Positions 1 to 9,356 of a stretch of DNA of 64,000 bases are shown here, piece after piece (the stretch's first letter is position 1; the number at the start of each line of letters is the position of its first letter). The notes under the pieces were generated by a model. That model made no database searches and was not told the origin of the DNA. It saw only the letters and a program-made list of their open reading frames with translations. Location of the stretch: contig NZ_RCCV01000002.1 in NCBI RefSeq assembly GCF_003664255.1, forward strand, positions 188,501-252,500, read 5' to 3'. Both the position numbers and the translations under genes were made by a program. This stretch comes from Micromonospora sp. M71_S20. Its GTDB lineage: Bacteria > Actinomycetota > Actinomycetes > Mycobacteriales > Micromonosporaceae.

Positions 1-133
1 GCACGTACGCGACCAGGTCGAAGCCGACCGCGCCCGACCGGACCCGGCCGCCGGTGAGGGTGTAGGGCCGCACGACCGGACCGGCGTCGTCGTCCAGCCA
101 CTCGTGCTGCGGCCCGGGCGACTCAGCCCGCAT
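1..133 (-). CDS. cvnC: DUF742 protein of a conservon (partial, runs off the window)
   Basis: Only the first 44 codons are in the window. They translate to a protein opening MRAESPGPQHEWLDDD and then VRPYTLTGGRVRS, the signature start of the DUF742 family, followed by FDLVAYV. The ATG at 133-131 overlaps the end of the upstream roadblock gene by 11 bases, so the two are translationally coupled. In conservons the order is kinase-like A, roadblock B, DUF742 C, small GTPase D. A GTPase gene is therefore expected just beyond base 1, but this is inference. The role is as a partner in a membrane-associated G-protein-like signalling complex. Confidence 0.85.
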   Translation of the reverse strand, partial: MRAESPGPQHEWLDDDAGPVVRPYTLTGGRVRSGAVGFDLVAYV

Positions 134-542
134 CGGCGGCCCCCGCCGTCGTCCGGGCCGGCGCGCTCAGGTTCTCCCCGACCCGCGTGACGAGCATCGC
201 CATCTCGTACGCCACGAGGCCGATGTCCGCGTCCGCCTCGGCAACCACGGCCAGGCAGGCGCCCTGCCCGGCCGCGGTGACGAAGAGGTACGCGGACTCC
301 ATCTCCACCACGGTCTGCCGGACCGCCCCGCCGGCCACCTGCCGGCTCGCGCCCCGGGCCAGGCTGGAGAAGCCGGACGCCAGCGCGGACAGGTGCTCGG
401 CGTCGGCACGGTCCATCCCGGCGGAGGAGCCGATCAGCAGCCCGTCCGCCGAGAGCACCACCGCCTGTCGGGCGGGCGGCACCCGTTCCACCAGCTCGTC
501 GAGCAACCAGTCGAGATCGGCGCTCTGCCTCGTCGGATGCAT
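123..542 (-). CDS. cvnB: roadblock/LC7 domain protein of a conservon
   Basis: A 139-residue single-domain roadblock/LC7 protein. After a short N-terminus (LDWLLDELVERVP) comes the typical core AVVLSADGLLIGSS, then a helix with ALASGFSSLARGASR and a final strand and helix (DIGLVAYEMAMLVTRVG). Such proteins regulate the small GTPase of the same operon, by analogy with MglB-type GTPase-activating proteins; activity here is inferred. The start codon overlaps the last bases of the kinase gene at 542, and its stop lies inside the start of the DUF742 gene, giving a tightly packed operon. The C-terminal Ala/Thr tail looks unstructured. Confidence 0.9.
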   Translation of the reverse strand: MHPTRQSADLDWLLDELVERVPPARQAVVLSADGLLIGSSAGMDRADAEHLSALASGFSSLARGASRQVAGGAVRQTVVEMESAYLFVTAAGQGACLAVVAEADADIGLVAYEMAMLVTRVGENLSAPARTTAGAADAG

Positions 543-3064
543 CAGGCGTCCCTCTCAGTCGCGGTCATGGGTTCGGTGTCCACCGGCCGCTCGGCCGGCG
601 TCGTGCTCTGGTCCTCGCGCGGCGGGTCCGGCCGCTCGGCGGCGGGGGCGGCAGCTCGCGGTGTCGTCCCGGTGGCCGCCGCGCGGCCACGGGCGGTGCC
701 GGCCTGGAGGGCGGACATGATCCGCCGCGCCTCCTCCGGGCTGCGCGGGGCGGGACTCTCGATCACCGGTTGCCGCAATGTCGGGCCGTCCAGCGCGGAC
801 CGCCCCGTGCCGTCGGCGACGGACGGCTGTTCCCCGGTCGTGTTCGGGTGCCGGGGCCGGACCGCCGGGGGCCGCCGGCGGACCCGGCGGGGCAGCCCGT
901 CGATCTGCCCGGCCGCCTCGACGGGGGCGGGACCGCCCGGGGCCGCGCCGTCCCGGCGGCCCGCGGACGGTAGGCCGGCCGGGGCCGGCCGCGCGGAGCC
1001 CGTGCCGGCGTGCGCGGCGCGGGAGGAGGCCGCAGTCCCGGTCGAGGATGCCGTGGCGGGCCCGGCGGAGCGGGCCGGGCGGGGCAGCGTGCCCAGCCGG
1101 CTCGCCCGGGCGAGCCGCCGCTCCTCCGGCGTCGCGCCGGACCGGGGCGCCACCGGCGGGCCGCCGGTCGGGGGCAGGGCGGGCTCGTCGGTGACCAGGT
1201 CGGCGGGGATGAGCACCACGGCAGTCAGCCCGCCGCCGTCGGACGGGCGCAGCCGCACCCGGACGCCGTGCCGGGCGGCGAGGCGGGCCACCACGAAGTG
1301 TCCGAGGCGGGCGGTCTCGGACGGCTCGAAGTCGGGCGAGCGGGCCAGCCGCCGGTTCGTGTCCTCCAGCGCGGCGGCGGTCATGCCCAGGCCCCGGTCG
1401 GTGATCTCCACCGCGTAGCCGTTCGCCACGTGCTGCCCGGAGACCTCCACCCGGGTCTTCGGCGGCGAGAACGCGGTGGCGTTCTCGATCAGCTCGGCGA
1501 GCAGGTGGATCACGTCGCCGACGGCCCGCCCCAGCACGCCGGCGGGTGCCACGGCGGTGATGTCGACCCGGTCGTACGACTCGACCTCGGAGATCGCGCC
1601 CCGGACCAGGTCGACCGTCGCGACCGGGTTGCGCCAGCCCCGCCCGGGGGCCGCGCCGGCCAGGATGACCAGGTCCTCGGCGTGCCGCCGCAGCCGGGTG
1701 GCGAGGTGGTCGACGCGGAACAGCTCCGCCAGCTCGTCCGGATCCTCGGTGTGCCGCTCCATCCGGTCGAGCAGCGCGAGCTGCCGGTGCACCAGCCCCT
1801 GGCTGCGCCGGGCGATGTTGAGGAACACCTCGTTGAGCCCCCGGCGCAGGGTGACCTCGTCGACGGCCGACTGCACGGCGGTGCGCTGCACCTCGGTGAA
1901 CGCCCGTGCCACCTGGCCGATCTCGTCGCCGCCGTACTCCAGCGGGGGCGCCTCCCGGGCGACGTCGACCTGCTCGCCCCGGCGCAGCCGGGCCACCACG
2001 TCCGGCAGCCGGCGCTCGGCGGTCTCCAGGGCGGCCGTGCGTACGCCGCTGAGCCGGTGGGCGAGGTTGCGGCCGACCCGCAGCGCCACGAGGACCGAGA
2101 CCACGACGGCGGCCAGGCCCAGCACCCCGGCGGCGGCGAGCCGGACCAGGATGCGCACGGCCGACGGCACCGACCGCTCGGCGAGCCCGTCGGCCTGTGC
2201 CAGCTCGAACTCCCGCAGCGCCTCGTGCACCGCCTGGTAGCTCTCCTGCCAGGCCGTCGGGTCCACGGCCGGCCGGGTGGCGGAGCCAGGACCCAGCAGC
2301 GTGTCCTGCATCGCCCGCAACCGGCCGAAGGCCGGCCCCTCGGTCATCCGCTGGAACGCGGCGCGCTCGGCGTCCGGCAGGTCGGCGATCGCCGTCTCGG
2401 CGAGGAACCGCTGGTTGCCGACGGTCTGCACCAACTGGAGGTGCTCGCCGTCGGCGAACCGGCCGGCGGTGAACGCCCCGGCGAGCAGGGCGTCGGTCTG
2501 CCCGAGCAGCTCCCGGGAACGGCCCAGCCCGGTGACGGCGAGCGCCTGCCGGTTGAGGTCCCGGTCGGGCAGGTTGGCCATCGCGGAGAACGCCTGGAAG
2601 GCCGAGTTGATCATCCCGCTGTAGAGCCCGACCGCGCCGGCCCGGTCCACCGCCCGCCGGTCGATGAACCCCCGCCCGGCGGGCAGCGCCTCCAGCGCGG
2701 TGACCAGCTGGTCGAGCCGGGCGTCGAGGATCTCGTCGGCGGCGTCGCGCAGTTCCTCCCCGGCGACCCGCCGGCGCAGCTCCGCGATGGCCCGGTCGGT
2801 CCGCTGCCGCTGCTCGGCGAGCCCGGGAGCGGCGTCCTCGCCGGCCAGGTGGACCACCGAGAGCCGGCGCTCCCGTTGCAGCTCGGCCACCACCGTCTCG
2901 CCGGGGCGGCCGAGGTCGTAGAGGAGCGTCCGGGCGGCGAGCAGATCGAGGGCGGGCCCGAAGGTGAGCGTGGTGGCGAAGATCCAGAGCGCCAGCAGCG
3001 CGGTCACCGGCACGACGACCAATGCGGTCAGCTTCGAGCGGATCGGCCAGTCGCGGGTGTTCAA
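542..3064 (-). CDS. cvnA: conservon sensor kinase-like protein with nitrate-sensor-type extracellular domain
   Basis: An 840-residue membrane protein. A transmembrane helix near residues 14-34 precedes an extracellular helical NIT-like domain (about 35-300). A second membrane helix (about 303-327) leads into a HAMP linker and a degenerate dimerisation segment with the family motif DHLATRLRRHAEDL. The HATPase_c domain has an N box (LLAELIENATAFSPP, near 520) and a G1 box (ITDRGLGMT). The last 220 residues are Pro/Ala/Arg-rich and disordered. No clear phospho-acceptor histidine box is seen, as in other CvnA proteins. The start is TTG at 3064, preceded by GAGG. It heads the conservon operon and overlaps the next gene by one base. 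Confidence 0.85.
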   Translation of the reverse strand: MNTRDWPIRSKLTALVVVPVTALLALWIFATTLTFGPALDLLAARTLLYDLGRPGETVVAELQRERRLSVVHLAGEDAAPGLAEQRQRTDRAIAELRRRVAGEELRDAADEILDARLDQLVTALEALPAGRGFIDRRAVDRAGAVGLYSGMINSAFQAFSAMANLPDRDLNRQALAVTGLGRSRELLGQTDALLAGAFTAGRFADGEHLQLVQTVGNQRFLAETAIADLPDAERAAFQRMTEGPAFGRLRAMQDTLLGPGSATRPAVDPTAWQESYQAVHEALREFELAQADGLAERSVPSAVRILVRLAAAGVLGLAAVVVSVLVALRVGRNLAHRLSGVRTAALETAERRLPDVVARLRRGEQVDVAREAPPLEYGGDEIGQVARAFTEVQRTAVQSAVDEVTLRRGLNEVFLNIARRSQGLVHRQLALLDRMERHTEDPDELAELFRVDHLATRLRRHAEDLVILAGAAPGRGWRNPVATVDLVRGAISEVESYDRVDITAVAPAGVLGRAVGDVIHLLAELIENATAFSPPKTRVEVSGQHVANGYAVEITDRGLGMTAAALEDTNRRLARSPDFEPSETARLGHFVVARLAARHGVRVRLRPSDGGGLTAVVLIPADLVTDEPALPPTGGPPVAPRSGATPEERRLARASRLGTLPRPARSAGPATASSTGTAASSRAAHAGTGSARPAPAGLPSAGRRDGAAPGGPAPVEAAGQIDGLPRRVRRRPPAVRPRHPNTTGEQPSVADGTGRSALDGPTLRQPVIESPAPRSPEEARRIMSALQAGTARGRAAATGTTPRAAAPAAERPDPPREDQSTTPAERPVDTEPMTATERDA

Positions 3065-3247
3065 TCAGACCTCGCCCGGAAGGTGTGGCTGCGGGGGCGC
3101 CGGCGCCGGCCGGGCAGCGTCGCGGTCGGACTGTTCCGGCCCGCGGTGCCGGGCAGGTCCGGCTGACGCCTTGGGCAGGATACGTAATCCTCGCCCGATG
3201 CACTACCGTCCGTCGCGCCCGGCCCACCGGCCGAACGTCCATCGTCG
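3065..3247. other. spacer upstream of the conservon operon
   Basis: About 180 bases without a credible gene, between the catalase terminator and the start of the conservon kinase. It must hold the conservon promoter. The only notable sequence is a short near-palindrome at about 3176-3192 (AGGATACGTAATCCT), which could be a regulator site. No -10/-35 pair can be assigned with confidence. Confidence 0.4.
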
Positions 3248-3282
3248 ACGAACGCCCCGCCGGGGGCCGGCGGGGCGTTCGT
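3248..3282 (-). terminator. intrinsic terminator after catalase
   Basis: Perfect 14-bp inverted repeat (ACGAACGCCCCGCC at 3248-3261 against 3269-3282) with a 7-base loop, 12 bases beyond the catalase stop codon. It would end the fur-catalase transcript. Confidence 0.85.
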
Positions 3283-3294
3283 GGGCGGTGCGGA

Positions 3295-4785
3295 TCAGGC
3301 GTCGACGGAGATGCCGAGCCCCTCGGCGACCCGGCGGCCGTAGTCGGAGTCGCACTGGCTGAAGTGCCAGACCATCTTCTCCTGGATGTGCTTGTCGCAC
3401 TGGGCCAGCAGGGTGGTCAGGTTGAGGATCAGGTCGTCGCGCTCCCAGTCGGCCATCTCGCGGTAGCGCCGGCCGGCCTGGGAGTAGTTGTCCTGCCGCT
3501 CGATCGGGGCCTTCATGACCTGACCCGAAACGAACGGGCGGTACTCCCGGTAGGACTCGTCGGCCTCCCGGAGACCGGCGACCGAGGACGGCTCGAAGTT
3601 GATGTGCGGGTTGGCACCGCGGTTGTCCACCCCGTACGACATCTGGCCGCCGGTCTGGTTGGTGCTGACCTGCACGTCCTCGCGCGGCCGGTTGACCGGC
3701 AGCTGGAGGTAGTTCGGGCCGACCCGGTAACGCTGGGTGTCCGAGTAGGAGAACGTCCGGCCGACCAGCATCTTGTCGTCGGAGAAGTCGATGCCGTCGA
3801 CCAGCACGCCGGTGCCGAAGGCGATCTGCTCGTTCTCGTTGTGGTGGTCGGTGATGTTGCGGTTGAGCGTCATCATGCCGACCGGCAGGTAGGGGAAGTC
3901 CTCCTCCGGCCAGATCTTGGTGTCGTCGAGCGGGTCGAAGTCCAGCTCCGGGTGCTCGTCGTCGCTCATGATCTGGACGTTGAGCTCCCACTTCGGGTGG
4001 TCGCCGCGCTCGATCGCCTCGTAGAGGTCCTTCGAGGCGTGGCCCAGGTCGGTGGCCTGGATGGCGTCCGCCTCGGCCTGGGTGAGGTTGTGCTCACCCT
4101 GCTGGGACATCCAGTGGAACTTGACCAGCACGCCCTCGCCCTCGGCGTTGACGAGGCGGTAGGTGTTCACCCCCGAGCCGCGCATCGTCCGGTAGTTCTT
4201 CGGGATGCCGTACGGGGAGAAGAGCCAGGTCAGCATGTGCATCGACTCGGGCGTGTTCGACATGAAGTCGAAGATCCGGTTCGGCTCCTGACGGAAGGTG
4301 ACCGGGTCCGGCTTCAGCGAGTGGATCACGTCCGGGAACTTGATCGCGTCGCGGATGAAGAAGACCTGGAGGTTGTTGCCCACCATGTCCCAGTTGCCGT
4401 CCTCGGTGCGGAACTTCACGGCGAAGCCGCGCGGGTCGCGCGCCGCCTCGGAGGAGTCCCGGCCACCGATGACGGTGGAGAAGCGGATCGTGACCGGGGT
4501 CTTCTTGCCCCTGGTCTGGAACAGCTTGGCCCTGGTGTACTTCGACGCCGGCTCGTCGCCGATCGTCCCGTACGCCTCGAACTCGCCGTGCGCGACGAAG
4601 CCGCGGGCGTGCACCACCCGCTCCGGGATGCGCTCCCGGTCGAAGTGGCTGATCTTCTCCAGGAAGTGGTAGTTCTCCAGCGTCGCCGGGCCGCGCGAAC
4701 CGACCGTCCGCTGCTGCTGGTTGTTGTGCACGGGGTGACCCTGGCGGGTCGTGAGGATCGGCCGGTTGGCCTGCGGGTCGCTCAT
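3295..4785 (-). CDS. katA: monofunctional haem catalase
   Basis: A 496-residue clade-3-type catalase that decomposes hydrogen peroxide in the cytoplasm. It has the active-site block [14 protein letters not shown] with the distal histidine, the NADPH/haem core ([18 protein letters not shown]) and the proximal region [17 protein letters not shown] with the haem-ligand tyrosine context. I chose ATG at 4785 (MSDPQANRP) rather than an upstream in-frame codon because AGGAGG lies just before it and the protein then matches the family length. It sits 32 bases downstream of a Fur-family gene in the same direction, the classic peroxide-responsive regulator-catalase pair. Confidence 0.96.
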   Translation of the reverse strand: MSDPQANRPILTTRQGHPVHNNQQQRTVGSRGPATLENYHFLEKISHFDRERIPERVVHARGFVAHGEFEAYGTIGDEPASKYTRAKLFQTRGKKTPVTIRFSTVIGGRDSSEAARDPRGFAVKFRTEDGNWDMVGNNLQVFFIRDAIKFPDVIHSLKPDPVTFRQEPNRIFDFMSNTPESMHMLTWLFSPYGIPKNYRTMRGSGVNTYRLVNAEGEGVLVKFHWMSQQGEHNLTQAEADAIQATDLGHASKDLYEAIERGDHPKWELNVQIMSDDEHPELDFDPLDDTKIWPEEDFPYLPVGMMTLNRNITDHHNENEQIAFGTGVLVDGIDFSDDKMLVGRTFSYSDTQRYRVGPNYLQLPVNRPREDVQVSTNQTGGQMSYGVDNRGANPHINFEPSSVAGLREADESYREYRPFVSGQVMKAPIERQDNYSQAGRRYREMADWERDDLILNLTTLLAQCDKHIQEKMVWHFSQCDSDYGRRVAEGLGISVDA

Positions 4786-4817
4786 GGCTCTCCTCCTGAT
4801 CGGTGTGGCGGCTGGCG

Positions 4818-5237
4818 TCAGTCGTGCTGCGGCTGGCACCCGGGGCACCGGCCCCAGTAGGTGACCTCGGTGAACTCCACCGCGAAGGCGGCGGCCCCGG
4901 GGTCGAGGCAGGGCCCGGGGGCCCGGTCGCGCCGGGTGTCGACGATCGCGCCGCAGTCCCGGCAGACCAGGTGGTCGTGGTCGTCCCCGCCCAGCTCGTA
5001 CCGGGCCGGTCCGCCGGCCGGGGCGAACCGGCGCAGCATGCCCGCGCCGGTGAGCGCGTGCAGGACGTCGTAGACCGCCTGGCCGGAGATCCGCCCGAGG
5101 CGGGCCCGGGCGAGTCGGGTGATCGTGTCGGCGTCCAGGTGCGGCCGGTCGCGCACCGTGGCGAGCACCGCGAGCCGGGGCTGCGTGACGCGCAGCCCCG
5201 CCGCCCGTAGGCGTTCGACGTCGGGTCCGACCGGCAT
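4818..5237 (-). CDS. Fur-family peroxide/metal-responsive repressor, catalase operon
   Basis: A 139-residue Fur-family regulator with an N-terminal winged helix ([17 protein letters not shown], recognition helix around [13 protein letters not shown]) and a C-terminal metal and dimerisation domain ([13 protein letters not shown], then CPGC as the second half of a structural zinc site). The position next to catalase marks it as a CatR/FurA-type repressor of its own operon. I prefer ATG at 5237 over the upstream TTG at 5249, because a -35 TTGACT (5267-5272) and a -10-like TTGGGT (5244-5249) are spaced by 17 bases and the -10 ends exactly six bases before this ATG. The mRNA is therefore predicted to be leaderless. 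Confidence 0.92.
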   Translation of the reverse strand: MPVGPDVERLRAAGLRVTQPRLAVLATVRDRPHLDADTITRLARARLGRISGQAVYDVLHALTGAGMLRRFAPAGGPARYELGGDDHDHLVCRDCGAIVDTRRDRAPGPCLDPGAAAFAVEFTEVTYWGRCPGCQPQHD

Positions 5238-5273
5238 CACCCCACCCAAGCGCGTTTTCTGGAACGAGTCAAG
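5238..5273 (-). promoter_or_regulatory. fur-catalase promoter with candidate Fur box
   Basis: On the minus strand TTGACT (5267-5272), a 17-base spacer and TTGGGT (5244-5249), followed by six bases and the ATG of the fur gene. The spacer contains CGTTCCAGAAAACGCG, an AT-richer stretch resembling the autoregulatory Fur boxes in front of actinobacterial furA-kat operons. The box assignment is by resemblance only. Confidence 0.6.
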
Positions 5274-5433
5274 TTTTGGCCGCCGATCACGCTGTGTGAC
5301 TCGTCATGCTGTGGCGGGGAATCAGCAGGGGTCGGGTCCGTCGGGTCGCGGGGTCGGGTTCGTCAGGAAAGTGCGCCGGAACGGGATTGGCGATCAGTGA
5401 GCGGAGGGAATACCACCTGATGAAGGAGGAGCC

Positions 5434-6027
5434 ATGTCGCCCACGCAGATAGTCGTCATCGTTCTCGTCGTGCTGGTGATCGCGGCCGTAGCCGTGGCCG
5501 CCCGGTCGTACGCCCGCCGCCGCGCGCTGCGGTCGCGGTTCGGTCCCGAGTACGACCGTGCCGTCGCCGAGCAGGACAGCCGGACCGCCGCCGAACGGGA
5601 ACTGCGGGAGCGGGAGCGCCGCCACGCGGAGCTCACGCTGACCCCCCTCGCCCCCGAGTCCCGGGCCCGCTACTCCGCCGCGTGGGAGGAGCTCCAGGTC
5701 CGCTTCGTCGACTCCCCCGCCGAGACCGTGGGTGAGGCGGACGAACTGGTCACCCGGCTCATCGCGGAACGTGGCTACCCCACCGGTGAGTTCTCCGACC
5801 AGATCGCCCACCTCTCCGTCGAGCACGCCCGCACGTTGGGCCACTACCGCGACGCCCACGAGATCCACCTGCGCAACTCCCGGGGCGAGGCGAGCACCGA
5901 GGAACTCCGCCAGGCCGTCGTCCACTACCGCGCCCTCTTCGCAGACCTGCTCGGTGAGGAGCCGGTCGGCGCCCGACCGTCCGCGCAGCACGACCCGGAC
6001 AGCCAGCACGATGTCACGAGCCGCTAG
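5434..6027 (+). CDS. membrane-anchored protein, paralogue of the next gene
   Basis: A 197-residue protein of unknown function. It opens with a single membrane helix (residues 5-23, IVVIVLVVLVIAAVAVAA) and a basic stop (RSYARRR), then a charged helical linker. The C-terminal 100 residues hold a conserved pattern, W-E-x-L-Q-V-R-F-V-D-x-P, and end with TEELRQAVVHYRALFADLLGE. The same domain recurs at the C-terminus of the downstream neighbour. GGAGG precedes the ATG at good spacing, and the next gene starts 10 bases after the stop, so the two form an operon. The domain is known to me only as a conserved actinobacterial hypothetical. Confidence 0.8.
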   Translation: MSPTQIVVIVLVVLVIAAVAVAARSYARRRALRSRFGPEYDRAVAEQDSRTAAERELRERERRHAELTLTPLAPESRARYSAAWEELQVRFVDSPAETVGEADELVTRLIAERGYPTGEFSDQIAHLSVEHARTLGHYRDAHEIHLRNSRGEASTEELRQAVVHYRALFADLLGEEPVGARPSAQHDPDSQHDVTSR

Positions 6028-6037
6028 GAGGATGACC

Positions 6038-7048
6038 ATGCGCCAGGAAGAGCAGCGGGTGGGCAACGAGCACCCCGAGGCCGTCCGCTCCGAGCCGGTG
6101 CCGGTGCCGGTGCCGCCTCCGGGCGACCGGGCCGGCCGGGCCGACGTACCCGAGGACGTCCTCGACGACCGGGGCACCTTCGACGATCCGGCGGTCGCCG
6201 ACCGCGACCGGACCGACCGCGACGACGAGCCGTCGCGCGGCCGGGACTCCGGCAAGGGCCGGCCGGACGACCGGGACGCGGACCGCGACCGGGCCGGGTT
6301 CCACGAGCCGGGGCCGGTGCCGACCGCCTTCGGGGCCACCAGCGTCGGCGGCGCGGTCGCCGCGTCCGCCCTGGCCAGTCCCCTCCCCGAGGACGAGCCC
6401 GACCCGCGTACGGAGGCGACCGCGCGGCCGGGCGACGGCGCCGCGGACGGCCCCCGGGAGGGCCGCCGGGCGGACCCGACCGCCGAGTTCCACCGTTCCG
6501 TCGGGCTCGGCGACAACCGCTCCGACGACCGGCAGGCCCGCCGCGACGGCGCCGAGGTGCTGCCGCCGGACGCCGCCGACGGCCGTCCCGAGCGCCGGGC
6601 CGACGTGACCGGGTGGGCCGGCGACCCGGAGGGCGGCGCGGCCGGCGCGGCCGGGTACGGCAGCGCCACGCCCGCCATGGTCGACCCGGACGCCGAGCAC
6701 GCGCCGGCCGGACGCGCGGCCACCGGGGAACTGGGGTCCGCCGGGACCGACCGGCCGGCGGGCGCGACGGTGGCCGCCGAACCGGCCAGCCTCTTCGACC
6801 CGGCGACGGCGCAGGGTTTCCGGGACCGCTGGCGCAACGTCCAGCTGCGGTTCGTGGACGATCCCCGCGCGGCGGCCGGTGAGGCCCAGTCGCTGGTCGA
6901 CGAGGCCATCCAGGCGCTCTCCTCGGCGCTGTCCGCGCAGAAGAACAAGCTGGGCGGCTGGCAGGACGCCGGCTCCGCCGACACCGAGCAGCTCCGGATG
7001 GCCGTCCGCCACTACCGCGACTTCCTGGACCGGGTGCTCGGGCGCTGA
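6038..7048 (+). CDS. acidic low-complexity protein with the same C-terminal domain as its neighbour
   Basis: A 336-residue protein. Residues 1-240 are a disordered Asp/Arg/Pro/Gly/Ala-rich region with no membrane helix. Residues 245-336 repeat the upstream gene's domain: FRDRWRNVQLRFVDDP, a helix, then TEQLRMAVRHYRDFLDRVLGR. I chose ATG at 6038 because AGGAGG (6026-6031) lies six bases upstream; an ATG at 6032 overlaps that site. The pair looks like an ancient tandem duplication in which one copy kept a membrane anchor and the other gained a long soluble extension. Function unknown. Confidence 0.75.
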   Translation: MRQEEQRVGNEHPEAVRSEPVPVPVPPPGDRAGRADVPEDVLDDRGTFDDPAVADRDRTDRDDEPSRGRDSGKGRPDDRDADRDRAGFHEPGPVPTAFGATSVGGAVAASALASPLPEDEPDPRTEATARPGDGAADGPREGRRADPTAEFHRSVGLGDNRSDDRQARRDGAEVLPPDAADGRPERRADVTGWAGDPEGGAAGAAGYGSATPAMVDPDAEHAPAGRAATGELGSAGTDRPAGATVAAEPASLFDPATAQGFRDRWRNVQLRFVDDPRAAAGEAQSLVDEAIQALSSALSAQKNKLGGWQDAGSADTEQLRMAVRHYRDFLDRVLGR

Positions 7049-7062
7049 CCCGGTTCCCCACC

Positions 7063-7092
7063 GACGCCCCCGGCCGACCGGCCGGGGGCGTC
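7063..7092 (+). terminator. intrinsic terminator after the paralogue pair
   Basis: Perfect 13-bp stem (GACGCCCCCGGCC at 7063-7075 against 7080-7092) with a 4-base loop, 15 bases after the stop codon of the preceding gene. Confidence 0.85.
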
Positions 7093-7284
7093 TCCGCGTC
7101 CGGACTCCGCGCGCGCGGTGCGGCGACGGCGCCCTCCGGGCAGCGGCGTCCGGTCCGTGCCCCGGGGGCCGGAAACCGGGGACGTGGGCGGGTTTTGGAC
7201 GCCCCAGGCGTGAAACCGCGCGTTCGGGGTAATTGGGCGCGCGCGCACTCATCCGGCACGCGCGGTTGACGAAGGGTTACAGGG

Positions 7285-8943
7285 ATGGATGGCGATGGCC
7301 TGCGGCTGAACATGAACGTCCTGGACTACGGCATCCTGGCGCTCTACTTCGTCACGGTGCTCGGTGTCGGCTTCGCCGCCCGGCGGGCCATCAAGACCAG
7401 CGTCGACTTCTTCCTCTCCGGCCGCTCCCTGCCCGCCTGGGTGACCGGCCTGGCCTTCGTCTCGGCCAACCTCGGGGCGTTGGAGATCATCGGCATGGCC
7501 GCCAACGGCGCCCAGTACGGCGCGATGACCCTGCACTACTACTGGATCGGCGCCGTGCCGGCGATGGTCTTCCTCGGCATCGTGATGATGCCGTTCTACT
7601 ACGGCTCCAAGGTCCGCAGCGTGCCCGAGTACCTGCGGCTGCGCTTCAACCGCCCCACCCACCTGCTGAACGCGCTCAGCTTCGCGGTCGCCCAGGTGCT
7701 CATCGCCGGGGTGAACCTCTACGCCCTGGCGCTGATCATGCAGGCGCTGCTCGGCTGGCCGCTCTGGGTCGCCATCGTGATCGGCGCGCTGATCGTGCTG
7801 GCGTACATCACCGTGGGTGGGCTCTCCGGGGCGATCTACAACGAGGTGCTCCAGTTCTTCGTGATCATCGCGGGCCTGCTGCCGATCACGATCCTGGGAC
7901 TGGTCAAGGTGGGCGGCGTCTCCGGCCTGATGGACGCGGTGCGCGAGTCCAAGCTGGGCGAGGCGGGGCTGCACACCTGGCAGGACACCGGCGGCACCGA
8001 CAACCCCCTCGGCGCGCACTGGATCGGCATCGTCTTCGGCCTCGGCTTCGTGCTCTCCTTCGGCTACTGGACGACCAACTTCGCCGAGGTGCAGCGCGCG
8101 CTGTCGGCCAAGAACATGAGCGCCGCCCGGCGTACGCCGATCATCGCCGCGTACCCGAAGCTGCTCATCCCGGTGGTCACGGTGATTCCCGGCCTGGTCG
8201 CCCTCGTGACCGTGCAGGGGCTCGGCGCGGAGAGCGGCGACCTGGTCTACAACAACGCGATCCCGCTGCTGATGCGCGACCTGCTCCCCAACGGCGTGCT
8301 GGGGATCGCGGTGACCGGCCTGGTCGCCTCGTTCATGGCCGGCATGGCGGCGAACGTGAGCGGCTTCAACACCGTGTTCACCTACGACATCTGGCAGCAG
8401 TACGTGCGCCGGGACCGCCCGGACGACTACTACATCCGCATCGGCCGGTGGGCGACGGTCGGCGGCGTGCTGGTCGGCATCGGCACGGCGTTCATCGCCG
8501 CCGGGTTCAGCAACATCATGAACTACATCCAGGCGCTGTTCTCGCTGTTCAACGCGCCGCTGTTCGCCACCTTCATCATCGGCATGTTCTGGCGGCGGAT
8601 GAGCGCGGCGGCCGGCTTCCTCTCCCTGCTGATGGGCACCCTGGCGGCGCTGGCGACCTACCTGCTCTACAAGGCCGGGGTGGTGCACTTCAACTCCGAC
8701 CTGGAGGAGAGCTTCTGGGGCGCCGGCATCGCGTTCGTCACGGCGGCCGTCGTCGCCGCCGTGGTGACCCCGTTCACCGCGAAGAAGCAGGACGAGGACC
8801 TGCGCGGGCTGGTCTACGGCATGGGCGCCGTCGACATGAAGGGCGACCTGCTGACCGGGGACGCCGTCTGGTGGCGCTCCCCGGTGCTCCTCGGCCTGAT
8901 CGCGGTGGCGCTGTCCCTCCTCCTCTACGTGCCGTTCTTCTAG
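7285..8943 (+). CDS. sodium:solute symporter family transporter
   Basis: A 552-residue polytopic membrane protein of the SSS family, with about 13-14 hydrophobic segments. Family marks include FFLSGRSLPAW after the first helix, the glycine-rich helix GLAFVSANLGALEIIG, KVRSVPEYLRLRFNRP, and the sodium-site region ALIVLAYITVGGLSGAIYNEVLQF. The SGLT-like lineage usually imports sugars or polyols, but the substrate cannot be read from the sequence. ATG at 7285 was kept; an internal ATG at codon 10 is an alternative. A small membrane protein follows after 16 bases and is probably co-transcribed. Confidence 0.9.
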   Translation: MDGDGLRLNMNVLDYGILALYFVTVLGVGFAARRAIKTSVDFFLSGRSLPAWVTGLAFVSANLGALEIIGMAANGAQYGAMTLHYYWIGAVPAMVFLGIVMMPFYYGSKVRSVPEYLRLRFNRPTHLLNALSFAVAQVLIAGVNLYALALIMQALLGWPLWVAIVIGALIVLAYITVGGLSGAIYNEVLQFFVIIAGLLPITILGLVKVGGVSGLMDAVRESKLGEAGLHTWQDTGGTDNPLGAHWIGIVFGLGFVLSFGYWTTNFAEVQRALSAKNMSAARRTPIIAAYPKLLIPVVTVIPGLVALVTVQGLGAESGDLVYNNAIPLLMRDLLPNGVLGIAVTGLVASFMAGMAANVSGFNTVFTYDIWQQYVRRDRPDDYYIRIGRWATVGGVLVGIGTAFIAAGFSNIMNYIQALFSLFNAPLFATFIIGMFWRRMSAAAGFLSLLMGTLAALATYLLYKAGVVHFNSDLEESFWGAGIAFVTAAVVAAVVTPFTAKKQDEDLRGLVYGMGAVDMKGDLLTGDAVWWRSPVLLGLIAVALSLLLYVPFF

Positions 8944-8959
8944 GAAGGGGTGCTCGGCC

Positions 8960-9268
8960 ATGAGCATGGAAAACCTCAACCCGCACGGGCACGACCGGTC
9001 GGTCGAGGCCACCGAGGAGGCCCGCCGCCGCTCGGCCGCCGCCCGGCTGTTCGACATCCGCCGGGTGATCGGTGGCCTCTTCACCGCGTACGGGGCGATC
9101 GTCACCCTGATCGGCGTCTTCGACGGCGATTCCGCCGTCCAGAAGGCGCAGGGAGTCCGGATCAACCTCTGGGCGGGCCTCGGCATGCTCGCCTTCGGCG
9201 TGCTGATGCTGCTCTGGCAGTGGCGCAATCCGGTCGAACCGCCCGACACCTCCGACGAGGAGCGCTGA
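8960..9268 (+). CDS. small two-helix membrane protein downstream of the symporter
   Basis: A 102-residue protein with a charged N-terminus and two membrane helices (about residues 36-54 and 70-88, the second being LWAGLGMLAFGVLMLLWQW). The short acidic tail ends EPPDTSDEER. It starts 16 bases after the symporter stop, with GGAAGGGG upstream. It belongs to the small membrane proteins often found next to SSS symporters in actinobacteria and may be an accessory subunit. That role is inferred from position only. Confidence 0.8.
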   Translation: MSMENLNPHGHDRSVEATEEARRRSAAARLFDIRRVIGGLFTAYGAIVTLIGVFDGDSAVQKAQGVRINLWAGLGMLAFGVLMLLWQWRNPVEPPDTSDEER

Positions 9269-9356
9269 GCCGCCCCGCCGGCCCCCGGCATGGGCACCGC
9301 CACGCCGGGTACGCGAGCAGGATCAGGAGACCACCTGGCGACAGGAGGGCAGCGAC

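Noticed and set aside
4783..4848. An upstream start for catalase giving 21 more residues
   Set aside because: The extension overlaps the fur gene end, and AGGAGG is placed for the ATG at 4785.
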